Numbered from the stretch's first letter, positions 44,630 to 53,540 are shown. The stretch: DNA of 64,000 nt from Micromonospora haikouensis (GCF_900091595.1 NZ_FMCW01000029.1:1-64000); one strand, 5' to 3'. Numbers and translations: made by a program. Notes: generated by a model not told the origin, from the sequence alone.

Positions 44630-45655
44630 TCAGACGCGGGCCGCGACCGAGTTGTAGACGTCCATGACCGCGGTGTCGAAGTACGAACTCTTGTTCACCC
44701 CGGCGCTGTTCAGTGTGCTCATGATTCCGTTCACGTAGCCGTACACGTCGTTGTAGAGACGTAGCCAGACCGAGCCGCTGGAGCCGCCCGTGAACCCGCA
44801 GTTGAGGGCGATCTTGTTCTCGCTGCCGGGCCGGTACGTCGTGCCCTGGCAGTACTGCTGCCACCCGCCGTCGTACGGCGGCGCCGCCGGGTAGGCGAGG
44901 ATGGTGACGGCCTGGGTGTAGCTGTAGTTGACCGAGAGCCCGTTGCCGCCGACCCGGTCGACCAGCCGCTGGCCCGACGCGTTCGGGTACACGGTGATGT
45001 ACGAGACGTCCCGGTCGAGGTTGCTGTCGTTGATCCAGGCGTTGAACGCGGTCAGGTACTTGGCCGACCACCGGCCGTACGGCTCGGCGCCGTAGTTGTA
45101 GAGCGGCACGAAGACCCAGTTCTGCATCCACTGGCCGCCCCTGCCGCCGTGCACGCAGTGCCCGGCGCTCATGACGAGCAGCTTGGAGGCGCTGTTCACG
45201 GCACCGGCCGAGCAGACGTAGTTCTTGCCGTCCACGGGGTTGTAGAAGAAGACCTTGCCGACGGTGGCGGACGCGGCGACGTAGGCGCTGATGTCCCCAC
45301 CGGCCTGCGACGCGACGCTGGAGGCGGCCGTCACGGTGGGCGCGGCCGGCGGCACGGAGCGGGCCGGCCCGGTCGGCTTCAGGCCCTCGCCGGCCACGGC
45401 TCCCGCCTTCTCGACCAGCACGTCCGCCGAGATCGCGGTGCGCATCCGCTCCTTGGTCCAGTAGTCGCTCGCCTGCTGGGCGGCGGTCAGCCCGCTGCGG
45501 GCCGCAGTGGTGGAGGTGGTCGCCGCCACCGTGGTGGCCGACGCTCCGCCGACGGGGGCTGCCTGCGCGGGCCCGGTGCCCACCAACACCGTCGCCGCGA
45601 CGAGCGCGGCGGACGCGGTGACCGTGGCCACCCGCCGGATGTCCGGAAAGTGCAT
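44630..45655 (-). CDS. Secreted trypsin-like (glutamyl-endopeptidase-like) serine protease
   Basis: This 341-residue protein has a signal peptide (cleavage near PAQA-AP) and a ~100-residue Ala/Thr-rich pro-region. The catalytic domain has VMSAGHC and the nucleophile motif GGSSGSVW, as in V8-like S1B enzymes; the catalytic Asp is probably in DRDVSYI. CSAGAV and NCGFTGG carry cysteines. GGAGGAG upstream supports the ATG at 45655. A GCGCTT/AAGCGC inverted repeat lies 28-43 bp upstream. Confidence 0.85.
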   Translation of the reverse strand: MHFPDIRRVATVTASAALVAATVLVGTGPAQAAPVGGASATTVAATTSTTAARSGLTAAQQASDYWTKERMRTAISADVLVEKAGAVAGEGLKPTGPARSVPPAAPTVTAASSVASQAGGDISAYVAASATVGKVFFYNPVDGKNYVCSAGAVNSASKLLVMSAGHCVHGGRGGQWMQNWVFVPLYNYGAEPYGRWSAKYLTAFNAWINDSNLDRDVSYITVYPNASGQRLVDRVGGNGLSVNYSYTQAVTILAYPAAPPYDGGWQQYCQGTTYRPGSENKIALNCGFTGGSSGSVWLRLYNDVYGYVNGIMSTLNSAGVNKSSYFDTAVMDVYNSVAARV

Positions 45656-45682
45656 TCGTTCTCCTCCCACCAAAACACATTG

Positions 45683-45698
45683 GCGCTTGTCTAAGCGC
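45683..45698. promoter_or_regulatory. Short palindrome upstream of the secreted protease
   Basis: GCGCTT-GTCT-AAGCGC is a perfect 6-bp inverted repeat with a 4-nt loop in the leader or promoter region of the 44630-45655 gene. It could be an operator or a small hairpin in the mRNA leader. Confidence 0.35.
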
Positions 45699-45863
45699 TC
45701 GGCACAGCATGCGGGGCCGGGAAACGGCGACGGAAGGACCCGGGGCCGTCAACTCTGTCGCTGACAGTGTGTCCGCGACCTGACTGACCGCAAGGATTCA
45801 ACATCGGACAGTGGTGAAGCTCGGAGGTTTCCGGGCCAGCGCCAAGATGTGGGGAGAACGCCA

Positions 45864-46988
45864 ATGGGCCGGCTCACCCGCCCTCTCGTGCCAGCAGGTC
45901 CCCTCGCCGACTTCTACGACCGACTACACGCCCTGCACCTCGCCGCCGGCCAGCCAAGCGTGCGCCGGCTGCAACAGCTCACCCGCGCCGAGCGGCGGCC
46001 CCGGGGCATCAACCCGACGTCGATCCACGCGGTCTTCACGCGCCCCCGCCTGGCCCGGTGGGAGGTGGTGGGCGAGATCGTCCGGGTGCTCGGCGGCGAC
46101 GTCGAGGAGTTCGCCACGTTGTGGCGTCGGGCCAACCGCTGCCAGTCGCACGACGACAGCCTGGCCGACCCTGCGCCGCACGCCCGGCCGTGGGCACCCG
46201 CCGACGCCACGCCCGTCCCCCGCGAGCTGCCGCCGGACGTGCTGCCGTTCACCGGGCGCGGCCCGGTCCGCGCCGCGCTCGACGGCCTGCTCGCCGAGGG
46301 CGCCACCCGGGCGGCGATGATGACCGTGCTGCTCACCGGCTCGACCGGGATCGGCAAGAGCGCGCTGGCCGTGCACTGGGCCCACCGGGTCGCCGACCGC
46401 TTCCCCGACGGCCAGCTCTACGCCGACCTGCGCGGCGAGAGCCCCGGGCAGCCGCCGACACCGGTCGAGGTGCTCACGGCCTTCCTCGACGCCCTCGGCG
46501 TCGCCACCGCCGACCTGCCCGCGTCGCCGGCCGCCCTCGCCGCCCGCTACCGCACCCGGATGTCGGGACGCCGGATGCTGGTGCTGCTCGACAACGCCAG
46601 CACCGTCGGGCAGGTGCGCCCCCTGCTGCCCGGCTCGCCCGGCTGCCTGGTCCTGGTGACCAGCCGGGACGGCCTGGCCGAGCTGGTCGTGCGGCACGGG
46701 GCGCGGCGGCTGGAGCTGGGTCCGCTGAGCGCGGAGGCGGGCGTCGAGCTGCTGCGCGGGCTGATCGGCGACCGGGTCGACGCCGACCCCGAGTCCGCCT
46801 ACGACCTGGTCCGGCGCTGCGGCGGTCGGCCGCTGGCCCTGCGGGTCGCGGCGGAGCGGATGACCGCCCACCGCACGACCGCCCTGGCCACACCCGCCCT
46901 GCCGGGGCCGCCCCTGGCACCGGTACGGGTGGTGGACCACCCCCGGTTGTGCGTGCAGCGGTCGACGGCGCTGGCTGACTCTGGGTGA
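45864..46988 (+). CDS. XRE / NB-ARC (STAND) regulator, truncated
   Basis: This 374-residue protein has an N-terminal XRE-like helical domain (residues about 8-85, SVRRLQQLTRAERRPRG). An NB-ARC ATPase core follows: Walker A LLTGSTGIGKSALA, Walker B MLVLLDNA, sensor LVTSRDGL and the winged-helix start CGGRPLALRVAAE. Relatives normally continue for several hundred residues with WHD and TPR repeats. Here homology stops near residue 337, and ~40 unrelated residues lead to the stop just before a long inverted repeat. GGGGAG supports the ATG at 45864. It may be a disabled or minimal switch. Confidence 0.75.
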   Translation: MGRLTRPLVPAGPLADFYDRLHALHLAAGQPSVRRLQQLTRAERRPRGINPTSIHAVFTRPRLARWEVVGEIVRVLGGDVEEFATLWRRANRCQSHDDSLADPAPHARPWAPADATPVPRELPPDVLPFTGRGPVRAALDGLLAEGATRAAMMTVLLTGSTGIGKSALAVHWAHRVADRFPDGQLYADLRGESPGQPPTPVEVLTAFLDALGVATADLPASPAALAARYRTRMSGRRMLVLLDNASTVGQVRPLLPGSPGCLVLVTSRDGLAELVVRHGARRLELGPLSAEAGVELLRGLIGDRVDADPESAYDLVRRCGGRPLALRVAAERMTAHRTTALATPALPGPPLAPVRVVDHPRLCVQRSTALADSG

Positions 46989-47016
46989 CCCTCCTCCGAC
47001 CCCAACCGACCTCGCA

Positions 47017-47151
47017 CGCCCCCTTTGCTCTGCACCCACGGACGCAGCACCCGGCTGGGCTGCACGCGAACGCGAACGCGAACGACGCCGCGACCGGCGG
47101 ACCGTCGCGCTGCGTAGGCGTTGCGTATGCGGGTGCAGAGCAAAGGGGGCG
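47017..47151. repeat. Long inverted-repeat element (possible MITE or bidirectional terminator)
   Basis: A 21-bp perfect inverted repeat (47017-47037 and 47131-47151; core CTTTGCTCTGCACCC) continues inward as an imperfect pairing to arms of about 35 bp, enclosing about 60 bp. The interior has three copies of GCGAAC (47066-47083). The element lies between the truncated STAND gene and the convergent histidine kinase gene. Confidence 0.7.
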
Positions 47152-47202
47152 GAGAAGGTGTCGGCACCCGGCGAGCGGAAACCACGCCGTGTCACGCGAC
47201 GT

Positions 47203-47250
47203 CGGCCGGGCCGGGCCAAGCCAGGCCGGGCCAGGCCGGGCCAGGCCAGG
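47203..47250. repeat. Degenerate GGCCGGGCCA tandem repeat
   Basis: About 48 bp of head-to-tail GGCCGGGCCA/GGCCAGGCC units lies just downstream of the kinase gene stop. It has the character of simple-sequence expansion; no gene is seen in it. Confidence 0.6.
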
Positions 47251-47273
47251 CACGCTGCCGCAGCCAGCCCGCG

Positions 47274-48713
47274 TCACGGCGCTGGGGCGACCTCCGGGGC
47301 CACGCCGGGGGCGGGGGTGATCGGCAGCAGCACCCGGAACACCGTCCGGCCGGGCTCGCTCGTCACCCGGATGTCCCCGTGGTGCTTGTTGACCACGATC
47401 CGGTACGAGATGTCCAGCCCGAGCCCCGTCCCCTCGCCGACCGGTTTCGTGGTGAAGAACGGCTCGAAGATGCGCGGGCGCACCGCCGCCGGGATGCCGG
47501 GGCCGGTGTCGGCCACCTCGACGGTCAGCTGGTCGTCGACCCGGCCGGTGCGGACGGTCAGCGTGCCCTCGTCGCCCATCGCGCCGAGCGCGTTGTCGAT
47601 CAGGTTGGTCCACACCTGGTTCAGCTCGGCCGCGTACGCGGGGATCGGGGGCAGCGCCGGGGCGTACTCCCGGACCAGGCGGACCCCCGGCGGGAGCTTG
47701 CCCTTGAACATCACCAGCGTCGCGTCGAGCAGCTCGTGCACGTCCACCACCTGGTAGGGCGCCCGGTCGAGCTGGGAATACTGTTTGGCCGCGCCGACCA
47801 GCTTGGAGACCCGGGTGGCCGCGTCGGCGATCTCCCGCATGAGCAGCTCGGTGTCCACGGTGTAGGTCAGCCACCGCACCGCCGGCTCCAGGTCGTCGGC
47901 ACCGAGCTCCGCGCGGACCCGGTCCAGCCAGGCGACGTCCAGCCCGCCGGCGACCAGCGTCGGGGCCAGCTCCCACCCGGCGGCGATCCCCTGGTCGTCC
48001 AGCCAGTCGGTCAGCTCGTCCTCGGCGTCGCTGGTGGCCAGGGGCGACAGCGCACACGCCTTCGCCGCCCGCTCGACCGCCTCCTCCTGCAACGCCACGA
48101 GGGCGTGCAGCCGCCGCCCGTCGAGCCGGCCGTCGGCGATCATCGCCAGCTTGTGCCGCATGCCGGCGACCCGGTCCCGCAGGGCGGACGCGGCCCGCAC
48201 CGCCGCGCTCGCCGGGTTGTTCAGCTCGTGGGTCAGCCCCGCCGACAGGGCGCCCAGGGCCACCAGCCGCTCCCGCTCCCCGACGACCGTCTGGGTGTCC
48301 CGCATCCCGATGAACAGCCCCTCCAGCAGGTGCATCGCCATCGGGAACCAGGATCGCACCGCGTGGGCGAACGTCTCGGCGGGCAGCACGAAGAACTCCG
48401 CGTCGGTGACCGACCACATCCCGTTGCGGTAGATCTGCTGGTCGTCGAGGTAGGCCTGGGTGGCCCCGCCGTACACCCCGCGCTGCGCCGTGCGGAGGAT
48501 CTCCACCTCCTCGCCGTGGATCGTCCGGCACAGCCGCACCTCGCCGGCGAGCAGCACGAAGAAGCAGGTCGCCGGCTCGCCCTCGGCGTAGACGGCCTCC
48601 CCGGCCGTGCGGTGCTCGACCCGGCCGTGCTCGGCCAACCAGGCGACCTGCCGGTCGTCGAGCGACTCGAACAGGAACAGCGTCCGCACCTCGGCGGGGG
48701 TCAGGCCGGTCAC
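47274..48713 (-). CDS. Histidine kinase with N-terminal cyclic-nucleotide-binding domain
   Basis: This 479-residue protein has a cNMP-binding-fold domain at residues 8-125 (GEPATCFFVLLAGEVRL). A HisKA-like dimerisation segment follows with the phospho-acceptor His162 in GLTHELNNPAS. The ATPase domain has N-box NQVWTNLIDNALGA, G1 VADTGPGIP and G2 GEGTGLGLD. There is no membrane segment, so it is cytosolic. It overlaps the stop of the receiver-FAD fusion gene by 4 bp, which suggests that protein is its partner. GGAGG precedes the GTG at 48713. Confidence 0.92.
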   Translation of the reverse strand: MTGLTPAEVRTLFLFESLDDRQVAWLAEHGRVEHRTAGEAVYAEGEPATCFFVLLAGEVRLCRTIHGEEVEILRTAQRGVYGGATQAYLDDQQIYRNGMWSVTDAEFFVLPAETFAHAVRSWFPMAMHLLEGLFIGMRDTQTVVGERERLVALGALSAGLTHELNNPASAAVRAASALRDRVAGMRHKLAMIADGRLDGRRLHALVALQEEAVERAAKACALSPLATSDAEDELTDWLDDQGIAAGWELAPTLVAGGLDVAWLDRVRAELGADDLEPAVRWLTYTVDTELLMREIADAATRVSKLVGAAKQYSQLDRAPYQVVDVHELLDATLVMFKGKLPPGVRLVREYAPALPPIPAYAAELNQVWTNLIDNALGAMGDEGTLTVRTGRVDDQLTVEVADTGPGIPAAVRPRIFEPFFTTKPVGEGTGLGLDISYRIVVNKHHGDIRVTSEPGRTVFRVLLPITPAPGVAPEVAPAP

Positions 48714-50368
48714 TGCGCCTCCAGGTAGCGGTGCACCAGCGACACGGCCATCGCGCCCTCGCCGACGGCGGAGGCGACCCGCTTGACCGAGGCCGCGCGC
48801 ACGTCGCCGGCCGCGAACACGCCGGGCAGGCTGGACTCCAGGTGGTAGGGGTCGCGGGGCAGCGACCAGCCGGGCGGCCGGCTGCCACCGGCCACCAGGT
48901 CCGGCCCGGTGACCACGTATCCCCGCTCGTCGCGGACCACGACGCCCTCCAACCATTCGGTACGCGGCTCCGCGCCGATGAACACGAACAGCCACGACGC
49001 GTCGACGTCGCGCCGCTCGCCGGTGCGGGTGTCGCGCAGGGTCAGCCGTTGCAGGTGCTCCTCCCCCGCGCCGGCCACCACCTCGGTGTGCGGGTGCACG
49101 GTGATGCGGTCGATGCGGTCGAGCTGGTCGATCAGGTAGCTCGACATCGACGCCGTGAGGTCCGCGCCCCGGATCAGCACGTGCACCCGGGCGGCGTACC
49201 GGGAGAAGTAGACGGCCGCCTGGCCCGCCGAGTTCGCCCCGCCGACGATGTAGACGTCCTGGTCGACGCAGCTCGGCGCCTCGGTGGCGGCCGAGCCGTA
49301 GAACACGCCCCGGCCGGTGAGCTCGGCCAGGCCGGGGGCGTCGAGCATCCGGTACGACACGCCGGTCGCCAGCACCACCGCGTGCGCGGCGATGGTGGAC
49401 CCGTCGTCGAAGCGCAGCAGCCGCGCCGAGCCGGCCTCCGCCAGGCCGACGACCTCCCGGGTGCTGAGCAGCTCCGCGCCGAACTTCAGCGCCTGCCGGC
49501 GGGCCCGGTCGGTGAGCTGCGCCCCGGACACGCCGTCGGGGAAGCCGAGGTAGTTCTCGATCCGGCTGCTCTGCCCGGCCTGCCCGCCGGTGGCCCGCCG
49601 CTCCACCAGCACCGTGCGCAGCCCCTCCGACGCCCCGTAGACGGCAGCGCCGAGCCCGGCCGGCCCGCCGCCGACGACCACCAGGTCGTAGAAGTCCGCC
49701 GCCGGGACGACGTTGAGGCCGACGAGGCCGGCCAGCTCCGTCTCCGTGGGCGCCACCAGGGCCTTGCCGTCGGCGGTGACGACCAGCGGCACGTCGGCGG
49801 CGCTCGCCCCGGCCGCCGCGAGCAGCCGGCCGCCCTCGGGCTCGTCGGCCAGCAACCAGCGGTACGGCACCAGGTTGCGGGCCAGGAAGTCGCGCACCGC
49901 GAAGGACGGGGCGGACCAGCGGTGCCCGACCACCCGGATCTCCGTGGTGGCGGCCTCCGGGCTGGCCGTCCACGCCTCCAGCAGCGCGTCGACGACCGGG
50001 TAGAGCTTCTCCTCCGGCGGGTGCCACGGCTTGAGCAGGTAGTGGTCGAGGTCGACCAGGTTGATGGCGTCGATCGCCGCGCCGGTGTCCGCGTACGCGG
50101 TGAGCAGCACCCGGCGCGCGGCGGGGAAGAGGTCCATCGCGGCCTCGAGGAACTCGATGCCGTTCATCTCGGGCATCCGGTAGTCGGCGACCAGCACCGC
50201 CACCTGCTCGCCGCGCAGCTTGATCTCGCGCAGCGTGTCGAGGGCCTCCGGGCCGGAGCCGGCGCGCACCACCCGGTACCGGTCGCCGTAGCGGCGGCGG
50301 AAGTCGCGGGCGACCGCGCGGGAGACCGCCGGGTCGTCGTCGATCGAGAGGATCACCGGGTGCGCCAT
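48710..50368 (-). CDS. Response-regulator receiver fused to thioredoxin-reductase-like FAD oxidoreductase
   Basis: This 552-residue fusion has a receiver domain (about 1-125) with the acidic pocket SIDDD, phospho-acceptor Asp in VADYRMPEMNG and KPW. A glutaredoxin-like domain follows, with the CxxC position reading SAPS. A TrxB-like FAD/NAD(P) module comes next (VVVGGGPAGLG near 237, YIVGGANSAGQ for NADPH). The reductase CxxC is replaced by an AATEAPSC stretch, so no redox-active disulfide is seen. Such fusions are known in actinobacteria. Phosphorylation may gate electron transfer. It sits 7 nt after the TauE gene. Confidence 0.92.
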   Translation of the reverse strand: MAHPVILSIDDDPAVSRAVARDFRRRYGDRYRVVRAGSGPEALDTLREIKLRGEQVAVLVADYRMPEMNGIEFLEAAMDLFPAARRVLLTAYADTGAAIDAINLVDLDHYLLKPWHPPEEKLYPVVDALLEAWTASPEAATTEIRVVGHRWSAPSFAVRDFLARNLVPYRWLLADEPEGGRLLAAAGASAADVPLVVTADGKALVAPTETELAGLVGLNVVPAADFYDLVVVGGGPAGLGAAVYGASEGLRTVLVERRATGGQAGQSSRIENYLGFPDGVSGAQLTDRARRQALKFGAELLSTREVVGLAEAGSARLLRFDDGSTIAAHAVVLATGVSYRMLDAPGLAELTGRGVFYGSAATEAPSCVDQDVYIVGGANSAGQAAVYFSRYAARVHVLIRGADLTASMSSYLIDQLDRIDRITVHPHTEVVAGAGEEHLQRLTLRDTRTGERRDVDASWLFVFIGAEPRTEWLEGVVVRDERGYVVTGPDLVAGGSRPPGWSLPRDPYHLESSLPGVFAAGDVRAASVKRVASAVGEGAMAVSLVHRYLEAQ

Positions 50369-50375
50369 CGGACCA

Positions 50376-51326
50376 TCAAACCACCCCGGCGTTACGGCTC
50401 CGCTGCCCACGGCCCGTCGCCGCCCCCGGGCCGGCGTGCGCCACCTCGGCCTCGGCTGGCGGCGGTGCCTCCACCGGGGCGGCCCGGCGGCCGTGGGTGG
50501 CGGTGACGGTGACCGCCGCGGCGACGGCGACGCCGAGGGCGATCCACAGCACCGGGTTGGTGCGCAGCCCGTCGGGCAGCTGCTGGGCCAGGACGAACAC
50601 GCCCATCACCACCACGAACCACCCGAACGCCCGGCGCAGCACCGCCTCGGGGACGCGCCCGGCGAGCCGGCCTCCGGCGAGGCTGCCGACCACGGCGGCG
50701 GCGGTGACGGCGGCGGCCAGCCCCCAGTCGATGCTGACGGTGGAGAGGTAGCCGGCCAGGCCGGCGAAGGACTTCATGGCGATGACCACCAGCGAGGTGC
50801 CGACGGCGACCGGCATCGGCAGGCCACCGAGCAGCGCCAGCGCGGGCACCACCAGGAAGCCGCCACCCGCCCCGACCAGGCCGGTGACCAGCCCGACCAC
50901 AACCCCGTCGAGGATCACCCGCGGCACGGGAAGCTCGTGCGGCACGGGCCGGTCCCCGGCGTCGCGCCGCCCCCGGATCATGGCGACCGCCGTGGCGAGC
51001 ATCATCAGGGCGAACCCGGTGAGCAGGACGGCGGCCGGGACGTACGCGGCGAGGCGGCCTCCGGCGTACGCGCCGGTCATGCCGGCGAGGCCGAAGACGA
51101 GGCCGGTGCGCCAGCGCACCCGGTGCGCGCGGGCGTGCGGCAGGACGCCGACGGCGCTGGTGGCGCCGACGACGAGCAGCGAGGTGGCGATCGCCTCCTT
51201 CGCCGGCAGGTCGGCGACGTAGACGAGCAGCGGCACGGCGAGGATGGAGCCGCCGCCGCCGAGCAGGCCGAGGCTGACGCCGATGAGGACGGCGAGGCCG
51301 ACGGTCAGGGCCAGGCTGCCGGTCAC
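50376..51326 (-). CDS. TauE/SafE-type sulfite or sulfonate exporter
   Basis: This 316-residue membrane protein has about eight hydrophobic helices and two family motifs: GLLGGGGSILAVPLLVYV near the N-terminus and the internal repeat GLVGAGGGFLVVPALALLGG. These are the hallmark of the TauE/SafE family that moves sulfite, sulfoacetate or related anions. It overlaps the rhodanese gene by 4 bp. Within this operon it probably exports sulfite formed by persulfide oxidation. Confidence 0.92.
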   Translation of the reverse strand: MTGSLALTVGLAVLIGVSLGLLGGGGSILAVPLLVYVADLPAKEAIATSLLVVGATSAVGVLPHARAHRVRWRTGLVFGLAGMTGAYAGGRLAAYVPAAVLLTGFALMMLATAVAMIRGRRDAGDRPVPHELPVPRVILDGVVVGLVTGLVGAGGGFLVVPALALLGGLPMPVAVGTSLVVIAMKSFAGLAGYLSTVSIDWGLAAAVTAAAVVGSLAGGRLAGRVPEAVLRRAFGWFVVVMGVFVLAQQLPDGLRTNPVLWIALGVAVAAAVTVTATHGRRAAPVEAPPPAEAEVAHAGPGAATGRGQRSRNAGVV

Positions 51327-51928
51327 GACCGCCGCCCGGCGGTCGAGCCCTCGCGGAGCTGGCCGACGATGGTGTCGAGGTCGCAGCTCGCGCCCCGGTT
51401 GTAGGGCAGCCTGCCCAGCAGCATGCCCATCGCGCAGGTGTTGGTGAGGGCGGCGACGGTGAGGCCCGCGCCGATGGCGGCGGCGACCCACTTGAGGCCG
51501 GGGACGAGCACCGATCCCAGGACGGCGACCAGGACGATCGAGCCGGCGACGAGGCGGACCTGCCGTTCCAGGTCCCAGCGCGGGACGCCCTGCCGGACGG
51601 GCGCGTGGGCGGCCTGCCAGGCCAGCATCCCGCCGTCGAGGACCTTGAGGTGGGGCAGCCCGACCCCGGCGAGGGTCTGCCCGGCCTGGGTGGCGCGCGC
51701 GCCGGAGCGGCAGATCAGCACGACGTCCTCGTCGAGGTGGTTGCGCAGCTCCTCGCGGTGCTCGCGCAACAGGTCGAGCGGGACGTTGTAGGCGCCGGGG
51801 ATGTGCGCGGTCTCGAACTCGGCGGGGGTACGCACGTCGAGCAGGCGGGGCGCGCGGCCGGAGTCGATCAGCTCGCGGAGGCCGGCGGCGTCGAGCGTGG
51901 CCGGGCGGGTGTTCTCGGAAGTGCTCAT
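51323..51928 (-). CDS. Rhodanese with C-terminal DUF2892 membrane region
   Basis: This 201-residue protein has a rhodanese domain at about 10-105 with the active-site loop ICRSGARA (Cys73). Two hydrophobic helices at about 130-170 end in the DUF2892-type NTCAMGMLLGRLPYNR. The membrane-tethered sulfurtransferase would pass sulfane sulfur between carriers near the exporter. GAGGAG precedes the ATG at 51928. The start overlaps the MBL gene stop. Confidence 0.92.
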   Translation of the reverse strand: MSTSENTRPATLDAAGLRELIDSGRAPRLLDVRTPAEFETAHIPGAYNVPLDLLREHREELRNHLDEDVVLICRSGARATQAGQTLAGVGLPHLKVLDGGMLAWQAAHAPVRQGVPRWDLERQVRLVAGSIVLVAVLGSVLVPGLKWVAAAIGAGLTVAALTNTCAMGMLLGRLPYNRGASCDLDTIVGQLREGSTAGRRS

Positions 51929-53334
51929 GTCTCCTCGTTCCTGTTGTCGGTCCCGGTCGGTCGGGTCTGGGCCCGCTCGAACCGGTCGTCGATGACGACG
52001 ACCTCCCGGCCGGCGTTGGCCAGCAGGGACGCGGCGGCGGTGGCGCGGTAGCCGGAGCCGCAGTGCACCCAGACGGTGCCGGCGGGCACGTCGGCGAGGC
52101 GGTTCGGCAGGTCGGGCAGGGGGATGTGCACCGCGCCGTCGAGGTGGCCGGCGGTCCACTCGTTGGTCATCCGGACGTCGAGCAGGACGTCCGGCGCGGG
52201 CAGGCCGGCGGGCGGGTGTCCGGCGCGGGCGGCGGCGAGCGCGGGGAAGTCGGCCGTGGGCAGCTGCCGTAGCTGCTCCGGCCGGGCCGCCCACCGCTCG
52301 GGCGCGCCCGTGGCCTGGGCGGCGGGCCGGTCGATGCCGATGCGCGCCAGTTCCCGCTGGGCGTCGGCGACCTGCTCGGGGGTCTCGGCGAGCAGGGTGA
52401 GCGGGGCGCCCCAGTCGATCAGCCAGCCGAGCCAGGTCGACATCGGCCCGTCGAGGCCGAGGGCGACCGTGCCGGCGAGGTGCGACGCGGCGTACGCCTT
52501 GCGGTGGCGCAGGTCGACCACCCACTGCCCGGCGGCGAGCCGGTGGCTCAGCTCGGCGGCGTCGGCGCGGGCCGCCGGGGTGAGGTCGACCGGCGCGGGT
52601 CCGGCGGCGTTGGCCACGCCCATGTGGGCGTAGTAGGCGGGGTAGGCGTCCAGCCCGGCGAGGGTCTCGGTGACGAAGTCGTCGGCGGCGAGCCGCAGCA
52701 CGGGGTTGACCCGCCGTTCCCGGCCGATGGTGGAGTCCGGCGCGTCGGCCTGGCTGGCCGAGCAGAAGCTGCCGAAGCCGTGGGTGGGCCACACCTGCGT
52801 CCCGTCGGGGAGCAGGTCGGCCAGCCGTCGGGCCGAGGCGTGCTGGCGGTGGGCGAGGTCGTGGGCGTGCCGCCGCCCGAGCAGGTCGGTGCGTCCGGTG
52901 GTGCCGAACAGCAGGGAGCCGCCGGTGAAGACGCCGACGGGCCGCCACCGGCCGGCGGCGGCTTCGTCGAGGACGTACGACAGGTGGTGGAAGGTGTGGC
53001 CCGGCGTGGCCACGGCCCGCAGCCGCAGGGTGTCGGAGATGGCGACGGTGTCGCCGTCGGTGACCGGGTCCCGGTCGAACCGGACGTCGTCGGCGGCGGC
53101 GACCAGGTATCGCGCGCCGGTCAGGCGGGCCAGTTCCAGGCCACCGGAGACGTAGTCGTTGTGCAGGTGGGTCTCGACCACGTGGGTGATCCGTGTCCCC
53201 TTCGTGCCGGCGAGGTACAGGATGCGGTCGACGTCGCGCTGCGGGTCGACCACGACGGCCACCCGGCCGTCGGAGGCCAGGTAGCTGCGGTCGCCCAGCG
53301 ACGAGGTCGCGACAACGGACACGTCGAGCGTCAT
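51925..53334 (-). CDS. MBL-fold persulfide-dioxygenase-like protein with rhodanese domains
   Basis: This 469-residue protein has a metallo-beta-lactamase fold with metal motif THLHNDYVSGG (His56, His58, Asp60), TPGHTFHH and a late HGFGSFC. Two rhodanese-like domains follow: the first lacks the active Cys (VVDLRHRKAY), the second has VHCGSGYRA. The architecture matches bacterial persulfide dioxygenase-rhodanese fusions (CstB/BlhA-like), which oxidise persulfides to sulfite and thiosulfate. It is first in a five-gene operon behind a palindromic operator. Confidence 0.9.
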   Translation of the reverse strand: MTLDVSVVATSSLGDRSYLASDGRVAVVVDPQRDVDRILYLAGTKGTRITHVVETHLHNDYVSGGLELARLTGARYLVAAADDVRFDRDPVTDGDTVAISDTLRLRAVATPGHTFHHLSYVLDEAAAGRWRPVGVFTGGSLLFGTTGRTDLLGRRHAHDLAHRQHASARRLADLLPDGTQVWPTHGFGSFCSASQADAPDSTIGRERRVNPVLRLAADDFVTETLAGLDAYPAYYAHMGVANAAGPAPVDLTPAARADAAELSHRLAAGQWVVDLRHRKAYAASHLAGTVALGLDGPMSTWLGWLIDWGAPLTLLAETPEQVADAQRELARIGIDRPAAQATGAPERWAARPEQLRQLPTADFPALAAARAGHPPAGLPAPDVLLDVRMTNEWTAGHLDGAVHIPLPDLPNRLADVPAGTVWVHCGSGYRATAAASLLANAGREVVVIDDRFERAQTRPTGTDNRNEET

Positions 53335-53352
53335 TGCGTACTCCCTCCACAA

Positions 53353-53368
53353 ATACCCCTGGGGGTAT
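53353..53368. promoter_or_regulatory. CsoR/CstR-type operator 1
   Basis: ATACCCCTGGGGGTAT is a near-perfect palindrome just before the minus-strand sulfur operon. The ATACCC-n-GGGTAT pattern is the operator type bound by the CsoR/RcnR/CstR family. Confidence 0.75.
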
Positions 53369-53457
53369 GCTGTCGGCGGACTGCGCCCCAGGCCGGGCGC
53401 ACCACGGTCTACCCGCGCCCGCCGTCGCCATGCGGGCCGCGCGCCACCGGGTCGAAC

Positions 53458-53473
53458 ATACCCCCGGGGGTAC
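53458..53473. promoter_or_regulatory. CsoR/CstR-type operator 2
   Basis: ATACCCCCGGGGGTAC lies midway in the divergent promoter region. It matches the same G-tract palindrome. Confidence 0.7.
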
Positions 53474-53524
53474 GCGATCCGCCAGCGGCCCACCCGGAAA
53501 GGGACGGGACCTTCGACCCGGAAT

Positions 53525-53540
53525 ATACCCCGGGGGGTAT
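53525..53540. promoter_or_regulatory. CsoR/CstR-type operator 3
   Basis: ATACCCCGGGGGGTAT lies 50-65 bp before the plus-strand MBL/rhodanese start, with TACAGT at 53545-53550 as a possible -10. Occupancy would block that promoter. Confidence 0.75.

Noticed and set aside
47017..47151. CRISPR array or tRNA-like structure in the long inverted repeat
   Set aside because: There are only two arms, inverted and not direct, with no regular spacers, no cloverleaf and no CCA end.
53353..53540. Reading the G-tract palindromes as rho-independent terminators
   Set aside because: They lie between two divergent gene starts and follow the ATACCC-GGGTAT operator pattern three times, so a regulatory role fits better.
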